A DNA stretch of 64,000 nt from Paenibacillus tepidiphilus (GCF_008635795.1 NZ_VWRQ01000019.1:1-64000); one strand, 5' to 3'; counted from the first letter of the stretch, positions 17,556-28,409 are shown. Made by a program: numbers and translations. The notes: generated by a model not told the origin, from the sequence alone.

Positions 17556-18548
17556 ATGAAAATCATGGTTACCGGAGCCACCGGCCGTCTTGGCGGCCTG
17601 ATTCTTCAGCTGCTGGCGGAACGCATACAGCCAGAGCGGCACACAGGAGGAGTACGAACACCGACAGAGTGTGATGTAGCAGCAGATGTACGAACGCCGC
17701 TAAAGCGAGATGTAGCAGATGTGCGGTCACCACAAGAGCGGCTTATAACAGATGCCCAAACACCGCCAGGGCGGCACTTTGCACATGCCCCAACACATCC
17801 TGGACAGCTTATTGCAGGCGTTCGAAATCCGGAGCAGGCTGCTCGCCTGCTTGCACGTGGCATCGAAGTGCGGGTTGCCGATTACGACCGGCCCGATACG
17901 TTGCCGGGTGGCTTCTGCGGAATCAACAAGCTGCTGCTGATTTCCAGCTCTCACCCGGATGACGGGGTGCGTCTGGAGCAGCATAGCCGGGTTATTCACG
18001 CCGCGCAGGAGGCGGGTGTTAAGCATTTACTGTATACCGGTTTTGCCTTTCCCCGTCCGGGCGGGAAGGATGTCCATTCGCTGACGGAACAACGGATTGC
18101 CGAATCGGGGATGGCTTATACCTTTTTGCGGAGCGGGCTGTATACCGATTTTGTGGAGGTGCTCGGGCTCTGGCAGGCGATGGCCAGCGGCGAGCTGGTG
18201 ACTGCACCGGGAGAGTGGAGGTTTAATTCTGTGATCCGGGAGGATCTGGCGCAGGCTATGGCCTTGGTGCTGGCGGAGGACGGCCATGAAGGCCGAAGCT
18301 ATGAGCTGGCGGCAGCGCGGACCTGGGGGTTCACTGAGCTGGCGGAGGTGCTGTCACAGCACGCCGGCCGGGAGGTACGGCACCGGGAAGATCCTGCGGT
18401 GCAGCACTGGATTTATGCTTTTTTGGCGAAAATCAATACCGGAGCTACCTCCTCCGACCTCGAACAGCTCCTGGGACGCCAAGCCGTGCCGCTTGCAGAG
18501 AGCATCAAGCCGTTTATCCGGCCGCCGGCTGAACTGCAGGAGCGTTAA
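17556..18548 (+). CDS. QorB-like NAD(P)H:quinone oxidoreductase (NmrA/SDR) with internal repeat expansion
   Basis: This 330-aa Rossmann-fold protein opens with the dinucleotide loop VTGATGRLGG and shares the QorB/YtfG signature (LLLISSS, then AAQEAGVKHLLYTGFAF, YELAAARTWGFTELAEVL and PLAESIKPF). It probably reduces quinones with NADPH. About 55 residues (28-82) that relatives lack are inserted between helix 1 and strand 2: five degenerate 11-12 residue copies of the native segment around AGVRNPEQ. The reading frame stays open. The inserted copies would lie next to the cofactor pocket. Start ATG has AAAAGGAGG upstream. Regulation by the adjacent MarR is inferred. Confidence 0.85.
   Translation: MKIMVTGATGRLGGLILQLLAERIQPERHTGGVRTPTECDVAADVRTPLKRDVADVRSPQERLITDAQTPPGRHFAHAPTHPGQLIAGVRNPEQAARLLARGIEVRVADYDRPDTLPGGFCGINKLLLISSSHPDDGVRLEQHSRVIHAAQEAGVKHLLYTGFAFPRPGGKDVHSLTEQRIAESGMAYTFLRSGLYTDFVEVLGLWQAMASGELVTAPGEWRFNSVIREDLAQAMALVLAEDGHEGRSYELAAARTWGFTELAEVLSQHAGREVRHREDPAVQHWIYAFLAKINTGATSSDLEQLLGRQAVPLAESIKPFIRPPAELQER
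17637..17837 (+). repeat. 33-nt coding tandem repeat, six units, inside the oxidoreductase gene
   Basis: Six units of 33, 36, 33, 33, 33 and 33 nt run in frame. Each encodes roughly R/Q-x-x-A-x-x-V-R-T-P-x, for example GGVRTPTE, ADVRTPLK and AGVRNPEQ. The last unit is the sequence expected in ordinary family members, so the first five look like expansions of it. Confidence 0.8.
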
Positions 18549-19360
18549 GGGCGCTCCTCTCCGATCTTGAATACGGCGATTTCGGGCGGACAGCCGAGGC
18601 GCAGGGGGATTTTGACTGTACCCAGACCGCGGCTGATGTAGAAATACCGGTTACCCGGGAGGCGCTTCAGCCCGACGTGATAATTCCGGTAAGCACCGAT
18701 CGTCCGGCCGAACAAGCGGATCTGTCCGCCATGCGTATGCCCGGTAAGCAGCAGATCGAAGTGAAGCTGTTCCTCCCCGAGCGTATCTATGATTGTCGGT
18801 GAATGGGCCAGCATAATCACATAAGGATCATCGGCGGCTAAAGCCTTCAGCGAAGTGTTGATCCGTTCGTTGCCATAGATCGAGTTGTCGAAGCCGTACA
18901 CCAGCAGTTTCTGTTGTCCGATGGTCAGCTGCGCTTCCTGGTTCCCCAGTACGGTAATCCCTTGCTGCTGCAATACATCCATTAATTCTGTGTATTCATC
19001 AAGCGTAAGAGTGCGTTTGTGCAGCTTGGAGACGGTTTCCCGCTCGTAATTGCCCGGCACGAACCAGATATGCGGACAGTCAATTTGCCGGAGTTCGCGC
19101 AGGACGCGCGGCCACTCCGTAGTTCGTGATGCCAGGTCTCCCGTGACCATAACGATATCCGGCCTGATTTCGTTCACCAGCTTGCTCAGTGTCCCGTTCA
19201 AATACCGGATGCGTCCATGGATATCGGTGAGCTGGACAACGGTGCCCTGCCACTTGCCGGGCAGATATATTGTCGGTCTGGTTACATATAAAGTCTGGGC
19301 AGCCAGAAGACAGCCGATCAAGAGTACTGCCGCACCTGTCAGCGGGATAATTATCAACAT
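18545..19360 (-). CDS. Metallophosphoesterase with membrane anchor and altered GNH motif
   Basis: This 271-aa protein has an N-terminal membrane helix (about residues 3-22) and a YkuE-like calcineurin fold: D46 and H48 in LTDIHGR, D75 in TGDLA, AHSP and TGHTHGGQ. The usual GNHE/GNHD triplet is PGNYER here, so the catalytic His is Tyr105. Either activity is changed or another residue stands in. The gene ends convergently with the oxidoreductase, overlapping its stop by 4 bp. It would act at the outer face of the membrane. Confidence 0.88.
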   Translation of the reverse strand: MLIIIPLTGAAVLLIGCLLAAQTLYVTRPTIYLPGKWQGTVVQLTDIHGRIRYLNGTLSKLVNEIRPDIVMVTGDLASRTTEWPRVLRELRQIDCPHIWFVPGNYERETVSKLHKRTLTLDEYTELMDVLQQQGITVLGNQEAQLTIGQQKLLVYGFDNSIYGNERINTSLKALAADDPYVIMLAHSPTIIDTLGEEQLHFDLLLTGHTHGGQIRLFGRTIGAYRNYHVGLKRLPGNRYFYISRGLGTVKIPLRLGCPPEIAVFKIGEERP

Positions 19361-19517
19361 CTTGCGCGTTCCTCCTGTATTCCGGGTAACAAGCTAAGCC
19401 GATCTTACTACGCGCCCGGGATGCTTGGCAACTCTGGCGTTCAGAGGTCTGCGGTTGTCATCAGGCAGCAATGTTGCTACGATGGGGACAGCTATGAGCA
19501 AGTAGAATGGGAGCGAA

Positions 19518-20201
19518 ATGCTGATGAAAAAAATACTAATTGCCGACGATGACGTCCATATCCGCACGCTGCTGCGGCATGTGCTTACAAGGGAGGGCTA
19601 TGCGGTTAAGGAGGCCGGCGACGGTCAGGAAGCCGTCGCCCTGATGCAGGAGCAGGCAGCGGATCTGGCGGTTGTGGATGTCATGATGCCGCATATGGAC
19701 GGCCTGGAGCTGTGCGGTTATCTCCGCGAGAATTACGATATCCCGATTATTCTGCTGACGGCCCGTCAGCAGCTCAGCGATAAGGAGCAGGGTTACCTGA
19801 TGGGGACGGATGATTATGTAACGAAGCCTTTTGAGCCGGAGGAGCTGTTGTTCCGCATTAAAGCCTTGTTCCGCCGGTATTCCATTGTCCAGGATGACAA
19901 AATCAGCGTGAAATCGCTGGTCATCGACCGCAACAATTATGAGGTCAGCGTGGGGAGCGAGGTACTGCTGCTGCCGGTCAAGGAGTTCGAGCTGCTGGCA
20001 CAGCTCGCCCGTTTTCCCGGACGGCTCTATACCCGCAGTGAGCTGATCGAGCTGATCTGGGGGGCGGATTATGAAGGGGACGAGCGGACGGTGGATGTGC
20101 ATATCAAGCGGCTAAGGGACCGGTTCGCCGGGCAGCAGGAGGATTTCCTGATCCGGACGGTCCGCGGGATCGGCTACAAGCTGGAGCTGGTGAATTCATG
20201 A
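19518..20201 (+). CDS. OmpR/PhoB-family response regulator
   Basis: This 227-aa regulator has a receiver domain with phospho-acceptor D54 (VVDVMMPHMDG), acidic triad DDD at 10-12 and K107 in VTKPFEPEE, then a winged-helix DNA-binding domain from about 130 to 225. The ATG at 19518 is used; ATG 19524 (MKKILIADDD) is equally possible with the same GGGAG. Its stop overlaps the start of the sensor kinase gene (ATGA), so they form one operon. The target genes are not evident nearby. Confidence 0.9.
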   Translation: MLMKKILIADDDVHIRTLLRHVLTREGYAVKEAGDGQEAVALMQEQAADLAVVDVMMPHMDGLELCGYLRENYDIPIILLTARQQLSDKEQGYLMGTDDYVTKPFEPEELLFRIKALFRRYSIVQDDKISVKSLVIDRNNYEVSVGSEVLLLPVKEFELLAQLARFPGRLYTRSELIELIWGADYEGDERTVDVHIKRLRDRFAGQQEDFLIRTVRGIGYKLELVNS

Positions 20202-21574
20202 AGTCACTTTATTTCCGGATGTGCATTGTCTTCTGTTCGGTCATTCTGATCAGCAGCGTACTGGGATTTCTGGCCTCCAACCTCTATTACCAGCAGCGGG
20301 TCAAGCCGCAAAATGACGCCAAGCTGACCAAAATGGCCATTGGCTTACAGCAGTTCATCGAAGCCCATCCGGAATCGGTAGGGGAGTACCTGCTCAGTAC
20401 CGCTTCGCTCGGCTACAAAATGTATCTGTCGGACAACGCGGGCGACGAGCGGTTCTACGGTCTGCCGTTCCGCGCGAATGATCTGGCTCCGGGTGTGCTT
20501 GAGAAGGTGCTGGCGGGTGAGGTTTACCACGGTGTGGCCGATTTTCCGAGCAGTCCGTTCATTACGGGGTTCTTCGACAATCAGCTGACCAATACAATCG
20601 GGGTGCCGGTGCAAATTGAAGGCAATACCTATGCGCTCTTCATGCGGCCGGATGCCGAGGTGCAGTTCGGGGAGCTGCGCAGCTTCTTTGCGGTAATTAT
20701 TGCCGTCACCATTCTGCTCAGCATGTGGTTTATGATGATCACCGTCTTCCATATCGTGAAGCCGATTACACGCCTTACCGAAGCTACGAAGAAAATCTCC
20801 CAGGGCCGCTACGACATCAAGCTGTATACGGCGCGCCGCGATGAGATCGGCCAGCTGGCCTCCCATTTCATGGCGATGAGCCGCGAGCTGGAACGCACGA
20901 ACCGGGCACGCCAGGACTTCGTCGCCAATGTCTCGCATGAGATTGAATCGCCGCTAACGTCGATTCAAGGCTTTGCCCGTGCCTTGCGGGATGAAGGGCT
21001 GGAGCCTGTGCAGCGGAGCGAATATCTCGGAATCATTGAGGAGGAGAGCCGCCGGCTGGCACGGCTCAGCAGCCAGCTGCTGACGCTGTCATCGCTGGAT
21101 TACGACGGAAATGCGCTGCAGAAGCAGCCTTTTGAGCTGCGGCCACAGCTGCGCCAGGTTCTGCAGCTGCTGGAATGGCGGCTGACGGAGGGCGAGCTGG
21201 CCGTCCGGATGAATGTGGATGACATTACACTGCGGGGCGACGCCAATCTGCTGCATCAGGTGTGGATGAACCTGCTGTCCAATGCGGTACGGCATACTCC
21301 CGCAGGAGGCACGATAACAATAACGGCCACCGCAACGGGCAATACTTGCACCGTAACGGTGGCAGACACCGGGACAGGCATTGCCCCCGCCAAGCTGCCG
21401 ATGATCTTCGACCGCTTCTACAGAGCAGACGAAGCCCGTACCCGGGGACATGGCAGCAGCGGTCTCGGCCTGTCCATCGCCCAGTCTATTGTCCTTGCCC
21501 ACGGCGGCGTTATCGAAGCGGCCAGCGAGCCGGGAGCAGGCACCAGCTTTACGGTCAAACTGCCGCTGCTGTAG
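20198..21574 (+). CDS. Sensor histidine kinase
   Basis: This 458-aa membrane kinase has helices at about residues 10-30 and 162-186, an extracellular sensor loop of about 130 residues between them, a HAMP domain (187-240), a HisKA domain with H247 in VANVSHEIESPLTSI, and a HATPase domain (VWMNLLSNAVRHTP; ADTGTGIAP; GLGLSIAQSI). It phosphorylates the partner regulator encoded just upstream. The family motif usually reads SHELRTP; here it is SHEIESP, a known variant. The stimulus is unknown. Confidence 0.9.
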   Translation: MKSLYFRMCIVFCSVILISSVLGFLASNLYYQQRVKPQNDAKLTKMAIGLQQFIEAHPESVGEYLLSTASLGYKMYLSDNAGDERFYGLPFRANDLAPGVLEKVLAGEVYHGVADFPSSPFITGFFDNQLTNTIGVPVQIEGNTYALFMRPDAEVQFGELRSFFAVIIAVTILLSMWFMMITVFHIVKPITRLTEATKKISQGRYDIKLYTARRDEIGQLASHFMAMSRELERTNRARQDFVANVSHEIESPLTSIQGFARALRDEGLEPVQRSEYLGIIEEESRRLARLSSQLLTLSSLDYDGNALQKQPFELRPQLRQVLQLLEWRLTEGELAVRMNVDDITLRGDANLLHQVWMNLLSNAVRHTPAGGTITITATATGNTCTVTVADTGTGIAPAKLPMIFDRFYRADEARTRGHGSSGLGLSIAQSIVLAHGGVIEAASEPGAGTSFTVKLPLL

Positions 21575-21634
21575 CAGGTGATAACCCAGTCCGTATGTAA
21601 CGGGCTCACCACGCTGTCTAAAGCGGCAAGTTTT

Positions 21635-21667
21635 AGGGCCACCCTTTTTCCGGGATGGCCCTTTCTC
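21635..21667 (+). terminator. Terminator of the two-component operon
   Basis: AGGGCCACCC and GGGATGGCCCT pair with one mismatch around a T-rich loop, followed by TTCTC. It is moderate in strength. Confidence 0.6.
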
Positions 21668-21952
21668 TAATCTCGCAATCGCAACAAACGCAACAATCGT
21701 AATTATATATCCCTGGTTTCTTCCCTCAGTCATGCACTCTCTTCATCCTTAATCGGCCAGATCAATTGGACAATAGTAAACTCTATTTAATGCTCATCGG
21801 AACGCTTCCTTCTTAACCTACGGATATATAGACCCGTAATATCCAATAAATTTTATATAAAAATAAGGGGATATTCTGCCGATAATTATCTTGATATAAG
21901 AAAAGTATGGGTCTTAAGGGGCATTTACGATTAGCCCAGACGGTAGAGTCCT
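21668..21952. other. AT-rich gap upstream of the SLH gene
   Basis: No gene is seen here. An inverted pair GGATAT / ATATCC (near 21826-21850) could be a control site. The last 80 bases presumably contain the SLH gene promoter, but no canonical -35/-10 pair stands out. Confidence 0.35.
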
Positions 21953-21969
21953 AAGGAGGAGAAGGATTT

Positions 21970-23697
<1,728 letters not shown>

Positions 23698-23787
23698 GAA
23701 AAGTCATAATCGTAACACCGCAGAGGGGTTGCTTATTCTATCTTGAGCTCAAGGCATCTCTTCAGCGAGAAGATCATTTCAACTAGA

Positions 23788-23832
23788 AAAATAACGGCGT
23801 AAGGGAGGCTATCCCTACACCGTTATTTTTTT
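23788..23832 (+). terminator. Strong terminator after SLH gene
   Basis: The arms AATAACGGCGTAAGGGA and ATCCCTACACCGTTATT pair with two mismatches and are followed by a run of T. Confidence 0.9.
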
Positions 23833-23931
23833 GTTTCTGGTTCAATGGCGGTCTCACCCCAAGTAAACGTGCTTGATGGAGCGATGATCTCCTTGACCAA
23901 TTGTCTCTCAGTTACTGATCGAGTGTAGGCT

Positions 23932-23978
23932 TTAGCCAACACAATCATTGAATATATGATTAGTATGAAATATCATAC
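23932..23978 (+). promoter_or_regulatory. Probable promoter with palindrome before the ABC1 kinase operon
   Basis: TTAGCC (23932-23937), 17 bp and TATGAT (23955-23960) could be a promoter. It is followed by the perfect inverted repeat GTATGA-N4-TCATAC (23963-23978) at the expected start site, a likely repressor site. The regulator is unknown. Confidence 0.45.
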
Positions 23979-24011
23979 AATTGAATGGAGTGTCTATTAA
24001 AGGAGAGATTT

Positions 24012-24107
24012 ATGATGCAGCATAAAAAAGATAATAATCATGGATTCGGGCATGGCAAAGTGCCTGAGGTGGATGAAAGAAAACCTGAGGTCGATGGAAA
24101 AGAATGA
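24012..24107 (+). CDS. 31-aa hydrophilic peptide translationally coupled to ABC1 kinase
   Basis: ATG 24012 follows AGGAGAG at good spacing, and the frame encodes 31 residues rich in His, Lys, Asp and Glu (MMQHKKDNNHGFGHGKVPEV...). Its stop TGA overlaps the ATG of the kinase gene (ATGA), so ribosomes would pass directly from one to the other. There is no membrane segment. It may be a true micro-protein or a leader that controls kinase translation. I do not recognise it. Confidence 0.5.
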   Translation: MMQHKKDNNHGFGHGKVPEVDERKPEVDGKE

Positions 24108-25819
24108 GCGAATTCTTTAAGTTGATGAGGGATATCCGGTTCCGAAGAACCATGCGGATGATTTTTAAATTCGCCTGGGATTTCTGGTGGCTGGGCAAGC
24201 AAAAGCATTTTATTTCAAGACGGCGTCTGGAAGCGAAGACAAAAGCCTTATATCGAAAACAGGCCACATATTTTACGAAAACCGCCATGGATATGGGTGG
24301 GTTAATAATCAAGCTAGGGCAGCATGTTAGTGCGCAAGTGGATATTTTACCGAAGGAATTTATTGATGAATTGTCAAAGCTGCAGGATTCCGTAGATTCC
24401 GTGGATTTTTCCGAGATCAAGCAAAAGTTAGAGAGTGAACTCGGAGTATCCATTAGCGAGATTTTTGCTGAGTTTAGTACAACTCCTATCGCAGCGGCAT
24501 CCTTAGGACAGGTACATCGGGCGACCTTACGAACAGGTGAAGAAGTCGCAGTAAAGGTTATGCGTCCAGGGGTCGAGAATATTATTGCAATTGATTGGAA
24601 ATCTATACAGGTTGCTATTTCGTTATTGAAACGCCGGACAAAGATTGCTGACTTCATGGACCTCGATGCGGTGTATGATGAGTTCTACGATACCGTTATG
24701 GATGAGCTCGATTATCAACAAGAGGGGCGAAATGCAGAAGAATTTCAGCTCCAGTTCATCCATCGGGATGATATCGTGGTTCCAGGCATTCATTGGTCCT
24801 ATACCACTTCAAAAGTATTAACCATGGAGTTTTTGGAGGGTGTAAAAATCAACGATTTGGCCCAGCTGGATGCCTGGGGTGTGGATCGGACTCAATTAGC
24901 GAAGTCCTTGATGGAAATTTTCGTGGAACAGATTCTGGTAGAAGGCTTCTTTCACGCAGACCCGCACCCGGGCAATGTTCTCGTGCAGCCTGACGGCACC
25001 ATAGCATTAATCGATTTCGGGATGGTTGGACGAATTGCCGATGATATGAAGGCGCAAATGGTAGCCCTTCTGATGGCCGTGTATTTAAAAGATGCTCACG
25101 GCGCCATCAATGCCCTTACTCGCTTGAGATTTTTAAGACGGAATGTAGATTTAGAGGTATTCGCCAGGAATCTTACGTTATTATTTGAACAGATTAACGG
25201 TGATACGTTTGACCTTAGTTTCGTGACGTCAGGTAACAATACTGAAGAGTTACGTGATTTCCTCTATTCTCAGCCCTTTCAGTTGCCGGCCAATACAACA
25301 TTTTTGGGGAAAGCAATGGCCACGGTTTATGGACTCTGTCTGGGACTGGACCCTGAGCTTGATTTGATTGGGACTGCCAAGCCTTACATCCAGGAGGTTG
25401 TGCTAAAAGATCTGCGGGGAAATGTCTTTTCCACCGTTGTAGATGAAGGAAAGAGTCTTCTCAAAGGAGTCCTTCCTACGACCAAGAAGTTCATCTCTGT
25501 AGTAGATAAAATGGATAGCGGAGATTTAAGGGTAAAGCTATCGAGTTCCTATGAGAAAAAATTAATAGATACGCAAAATAAGAATACAACGCGGATAATT
25601 GCAACCATAATTGGCGCGGTAGCTTGTCTGACTGCTGCAAACATGTGGAATGAAGTCGAGCCTATTGTTTCTTATGTGCTGGGCATTGTGGGGCTCATCA
25701 TTATGCTCAGCCAGCTCAAAACGAGAGAAAGCCGCCGTGCAGTAAGACATGCCCGGCAGATGAGAGCCATGCGTGAGCATAATCGATTGGAGAAGTCGAA
25801 GACTAGGTCCCGTTATTAG
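24104..25819 (+). CDS. ABC1/UbiB-family atypical kinase (AarF)
   Basis: This 571-aa protein carries the family signatures: KLGQ at 70-73 (KxGQ), the Ala-rich loop AAASLGQVH (130-138), ATP-site K151 in AVKVMRPG, the catalytic segment ADPHPGNVLV and metal-binding DFGMVG. Two C-terminal membrane helices (about 502-540) anchor it. UbiB-type proteins act as ATPases needed for ubiquinone or other isoprenoid-lipid traffic. In a menaquinone-using Firmicute the role is less clear. The gene has lower GC than its flanks. Confidence 0.9.
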   Translation: MSEFFKLMRDIRFRRTMRMIFKFAWDFWWLGKQKHFISRRRLEAKTKALYRKQATYFTKTAMDMGGLIIKLGQHVSAQVDILPKEFIDELSKLQDSVDSVDFSEIKQKLESELGVSISEIFAEFSTTPIAAASLGQVHRATLRTGEEVAVKVMRPGVENIIAIDWKSIQVAISLLKRRTKIADFMDLDAVYDEFYDTVMDELDYQQEGRNAEEFQLQFIHRDDIVVPGIHWSYTTSKVLTMEFLEGVKINDLAQLDAWGVDRTQLAKSLMEIFVEQILVEGFFHADPHPGNVLVQPDGTIALIDFGMVGRIADDMKAQMVALLMAVYLKDAHGAINALTRLRFLRRNVDLEVFARNLTLLFEQINGDTFDLSFVTSGNNTEELRDFLYSQPFQLPANTTFLGKAMATVYGLCLGLDPELDLIGTAKPYIQEVVLKDLRGNVFSTVVDEGKSLLKGVLPTTKKFISVVDKMDSGDLRVKLSSSYEKKLIDTQNKNTTRIIATIIGAVACLTAANMWNEVEPIVSYVLGIVGLIIMLSQLKTRESRRAVRHARQMRAMREHNRLEKSKTRSRY

Positions 25820-25914
25820 TATGGCGAAGCCGTTGGTACTTGTAATCACAAATTCATACTCCGTTCATGTTCAGCTTCTAAACTGGTTCCATACAGCTTA
25901 GAAGGAGTGGTAGT

Positions 25915-27036
25915 ATGTTTCTTGCTTTAAGAGAAATGCGGCATGCCAAAGCCAGATACAGCCTGATTATGGTGATTATGCTGCTCGTGTCGTTTCTCGT
26001 CCTTTTTGTTACGGGCCTGGCCCGGGGCTTGTCCTATGCGAATATCTCCGCACTGGAGAATATGCCTGCGGGCTATTTCCTGATTCAGGACGATGCCGGC
26101 CATGCTTTCCGGCGCTCACAGCTCGGAACTGAGGAGTTTGCTGCTGCTAAGCAGGCGGCCGGCGCTGACAATGCCGCCTCACTTGGCGTGCAGACCAGTA
26201 CGATTACTTTGGATGCCGCCGAGGCGAAGACGGATATTACTTTTTTTGCCGTCGATATGGAAGGGCTGCTTGCACCCAAGGTCTCTGAAGGCTCAAGCTT
26301 CGGCAATGAAGACCACGGCAGCGCCGTGGCCGACGCCAAGCTGAAGGAATCAGGCGTTGCACTCGGCAGCACGATCCGCGATCAGGCTTCGGGGATGGCC
26401 TGGACCGTTACCGGCTTCGTGAACGACAGCTCTTACAGCCACGTGCCTGTGGTGTACATTAACAATGCCGACTGGCAAGCCATGAAGCAAAGTGCACAGG
26501 CAGGTAACGGCAGTCCGTCTTCGGAGGCCCCCTTTAATGTCATTGCCTTAAAGACCTCTTCTGAACAGGCAGCCGGTCTTGCTTCGGGGCTGGACAGTGT
26601 GGAGGCCATTACCAAGAAACAGGCCATCGCCAGCGTTCCCGGATATTCCGCCGAACAAAGCTCGCTGCAGATGATGATTGCTTTCCTGTTCGTGATTTCC
26701 GCTGTTGTGCTGGCCGTATTCTTCTATGTCATTACGATTCAAAAGACCAGCCAGTTCGGTATCCTGAAGGCGATGGGCACCCGCACTTCCTATCTGGCCT
26801 GGAGTGTACTCTGCCAGGTGCTGCTCTTGTCCGTCATCAGTGTAGCGGTCAGTCTGCTGCTGACCTTCGGGATGAACATGGGTCTTCCGGACGCTATGCC
26901 GTTCCAGCTGGAAACCCCGACTATGGTGTGGACGGGCCTGCTGTTCATTGGAGTTTCGCTGCTCGGTGCGCTGATTTCCATTGTGCGGGTAGCCAAAGTT
27001 GATGCATTGACCGCAATCGGGAGGGCTGGAGCATGA
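25915..27036 (+). CDS. FtsX-type ABC permease, HrtB-like
   Basis: This 373-aa membrane protein begins MFLALREMRHAKARY, has an N-terminal helix (about residues 17-40), an extracellular domain, and three C-terminal helices with the FtsX pattern (about 235-370). This N-terminus and layout resemble HrtB, the permease of the heme-efflux pump. It would remove toxic heme or a related molecule. The stop overlaps the start of its ATPase gene (ATGA). No sensor kinase is adjacent, unlike some hrt loci, so the substrate remains inferred. Confidence 0.8.
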   Translation: MFLALREMRHAKARYSLIMVIMLLVSFLVLFVTGLARGLSYANISALENMPAGYFLIQDDAGHAFRRSQLGTEEFAAAKQAAGADNAASLGVQTSTITLDAAEAKTDITFFAVDMEGLLAPKVSEGSSFGNEDHGSAVADAKLKESGVALGSTIRDQASGMAWTVTGFVNDSSYSHVPVVYINNADWQAMKQSAQAGNGSPSSEAPFNVIALKTSSEQAAGLASGLDSVEAITKKQAIASVPGYSAEQSSLQMMIAFLFVISAVVLAVFFYVITIQKTSQFGILKAMGTRTSYLAWSVLCQVLLLSVISVAVSLLLTFGMNMGLPDAMPFQLETPTMVWTGLLFIGVSLLGALISIVRVAKVDALTAIGRAGA

Positions 27037-27710
27037 GTACGATGCTGGAAATGAAGCAAGTCACAAAAACCTACGGCGACGGAGATACTACGCTTGCTGT
27101 ACTGAGAAAGCTGGATTTGAGCGTCCGCTCAGGTGAGTTTGTCGCTGTGCTCGGGCCATCAGGGTCAGGCAAGAGCACGTTTCTTTCCGCCGCCGGTGCG
27201 CTGCTCACACCGACTAGCGGGGAAATCCGCATCGACGGGGAATCCTTGCACGGCAAGAGCGCCCAGGAGCTGACCGAGCTGCGGCTGCGGCGGATCGGCT
27301 TTATGTTCCAAAGCGCGCAGCTCCTGCCCTACCTTAAGGTGGAGGAGCAGCTGCTCTATGTGGCGAAGCAGGCCAAGCTCGGCGGCCGGGAAGCCAAGGA
27401 GCGCGCGGCGGTGCTGCTGCAGCGGCTGGGCCTTTGGGAGCGGCGGGGCCATTACCCCGAGCAGCTGTCCGGCGGCGAGAAGCAGCGCGTGGCCATCGCC
27501 CGGGCGTGGATGAACAAGCCGGCGATCCTGCTGGCCGACGAGCCGACGGCGAGCCTCGACCTGGCACGCGGCCGCGAAGTCGTGCAGATGATTGCGGGCG
27601 AGGTCCGCAGCGAAGGCAAAGCCGCCGTCATGGTCACCCACGACGAGCGCATGCTGGAGTGGTGCGACCGGGTGCTGCACCTGGAGGATGGGGTGCTGGT
27701 GGGGCGGTAG
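27033..27710 (+). CDS. ABC transporter ATP-binding protein, HrtA-like
   Basis: This 225-aa ATPase pairs with the permease encoded just before. It has Walker A GPSGSGKST near residue 41, a Q-loop in FMFQSAQLLPYL, signature LSGGEKQRV and Walker B ILLADEPTASLD. The phrase TKTYGDGDT and the SAAGALLTPTSGEI stretch are close to HrtA-type proteins. Local GC is very high in the second half. A terminator follows. Confidence 0.88.
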   Translation: MSTMLEMKQVTKTYGDGDTTLAVLRKLDLSVRSGEFVAVLGPSGSGKSTFLSAAGALLTPTSGEIRIDGESLHGKSAQELTELRLRRIGFMFQSAQLLPYLKVEEQLLYVAKQAKLGGREAKERAAVLLQRLGLWERRGHYPEQLSGGEKQRVAIARAWMNKPAILLADEPTASLDLARGREVVQMIAGEVRSEGKAAVMVTHDERMLEWCDRVLHLEDGVLVGR

Positions 27711-27750
27711 GTTTATTTTACGAGTAAGCAAGAGTGAAATTGAAGCAGGA

Positions 27751-27794
27751 AGCCCAAGCAAACGGACCGGAGGGTTCGGGTGCTTGGGCTTTTT
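27751..27794 (+). terminator. Terminator of the HrtBA-like operon
   Basis: The perfect arms AGCCCAAGCA (27751-27760) and TGCTTGGGCT (27781-27790) are followed by TTTT. Confidence 0.9.
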
Positions 27795-27845
27795 GGGCAG
27801 ATAAATTTTTGTGGAAATGAGTCAGGAGAATTTGAGTGAGGTACC

Positions 27846-28259
27846 TTACTGGTTAATTTGCAGTTCGTTGATGATTCTAACTTGTTTGATCTTCCATTTG
27901 AAGAAAGACTGGCGGGTCATCTGAATCGCAAGATTTCCAGTGATCATCTGTCTAATGCTGTTGTTCTGATCATAATCGATGTGCTCGAAGATATAGAGGA
28001 GTTCAGGCAAATCAGGGTTCGCTCGCGTAAAGTCTCCAGAGTAATCCAGATCCTTTGTAGCCAGTTCACTACCGAAAAATCGTTGCAGGGTTTCTTTATC
28101 CTGGCTGCGAATAGCCAAGTCGGAAAGCCCACCCTCCATTGATTCTTGAATGACACGATTCACCATTGCTTTGGGCAGACGGTCAGAGAAGTAATAATTA
28201 GCAGCTATCAATAGTAACAGGAGGACGACGAGTGACTGAAGTAGATATCTGATTTTCAT
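27846..28259 (-). CDS. Hypothetical exported or membrane-anchored protein
   Basis: This 137-aa protein has a single N-terminal hydrophobic helix (about residues 5-22) followed by a polar domain containing FFGSELATKDLDYSGDF and FEHIDYDQNNS. ATG 28259 is preferred, with AAAGG upstream. It is convergent with the HrtBA-like operon. No family is recognised. The topology suggests an anchored extracytoplasmic domain. Confidence 0.6.
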   Translation of the reverse strand: MKIRYLLQSLVVLLLLLIAANYYFSDRLPKAMVNRVIQESMEGGLSDLAIRSQDKETLQRFFGSELATKDLDYSGDFTRANPDLPELLYIFEHIDYDQNNSIRQMITGNLAIQMTRQSFFKWKIKQVRIINELQINQ

Positions 28260-28409
28260 AAGGTGCACCTTTCTTGGAAGGGATAATCAACTGATGAAGC
28301 CATTCAAATGGCAAAAGAAGCACTTTCATAACATCGCTTAGCCGTATTCGCATGCTAGAATATTATTTATATTACCATTGTTTGGAGGCGGGGGGTGTGA
28401 ATTTATATT

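Noticed and set aside
23823..23948. 41-codon minus-strand ORF ending ETAIEPETKK
   Set aside because: The peptide looks somewhat protein-like and could be a relic, but it overlaps a terminator and has no ribosome site or known relatives.
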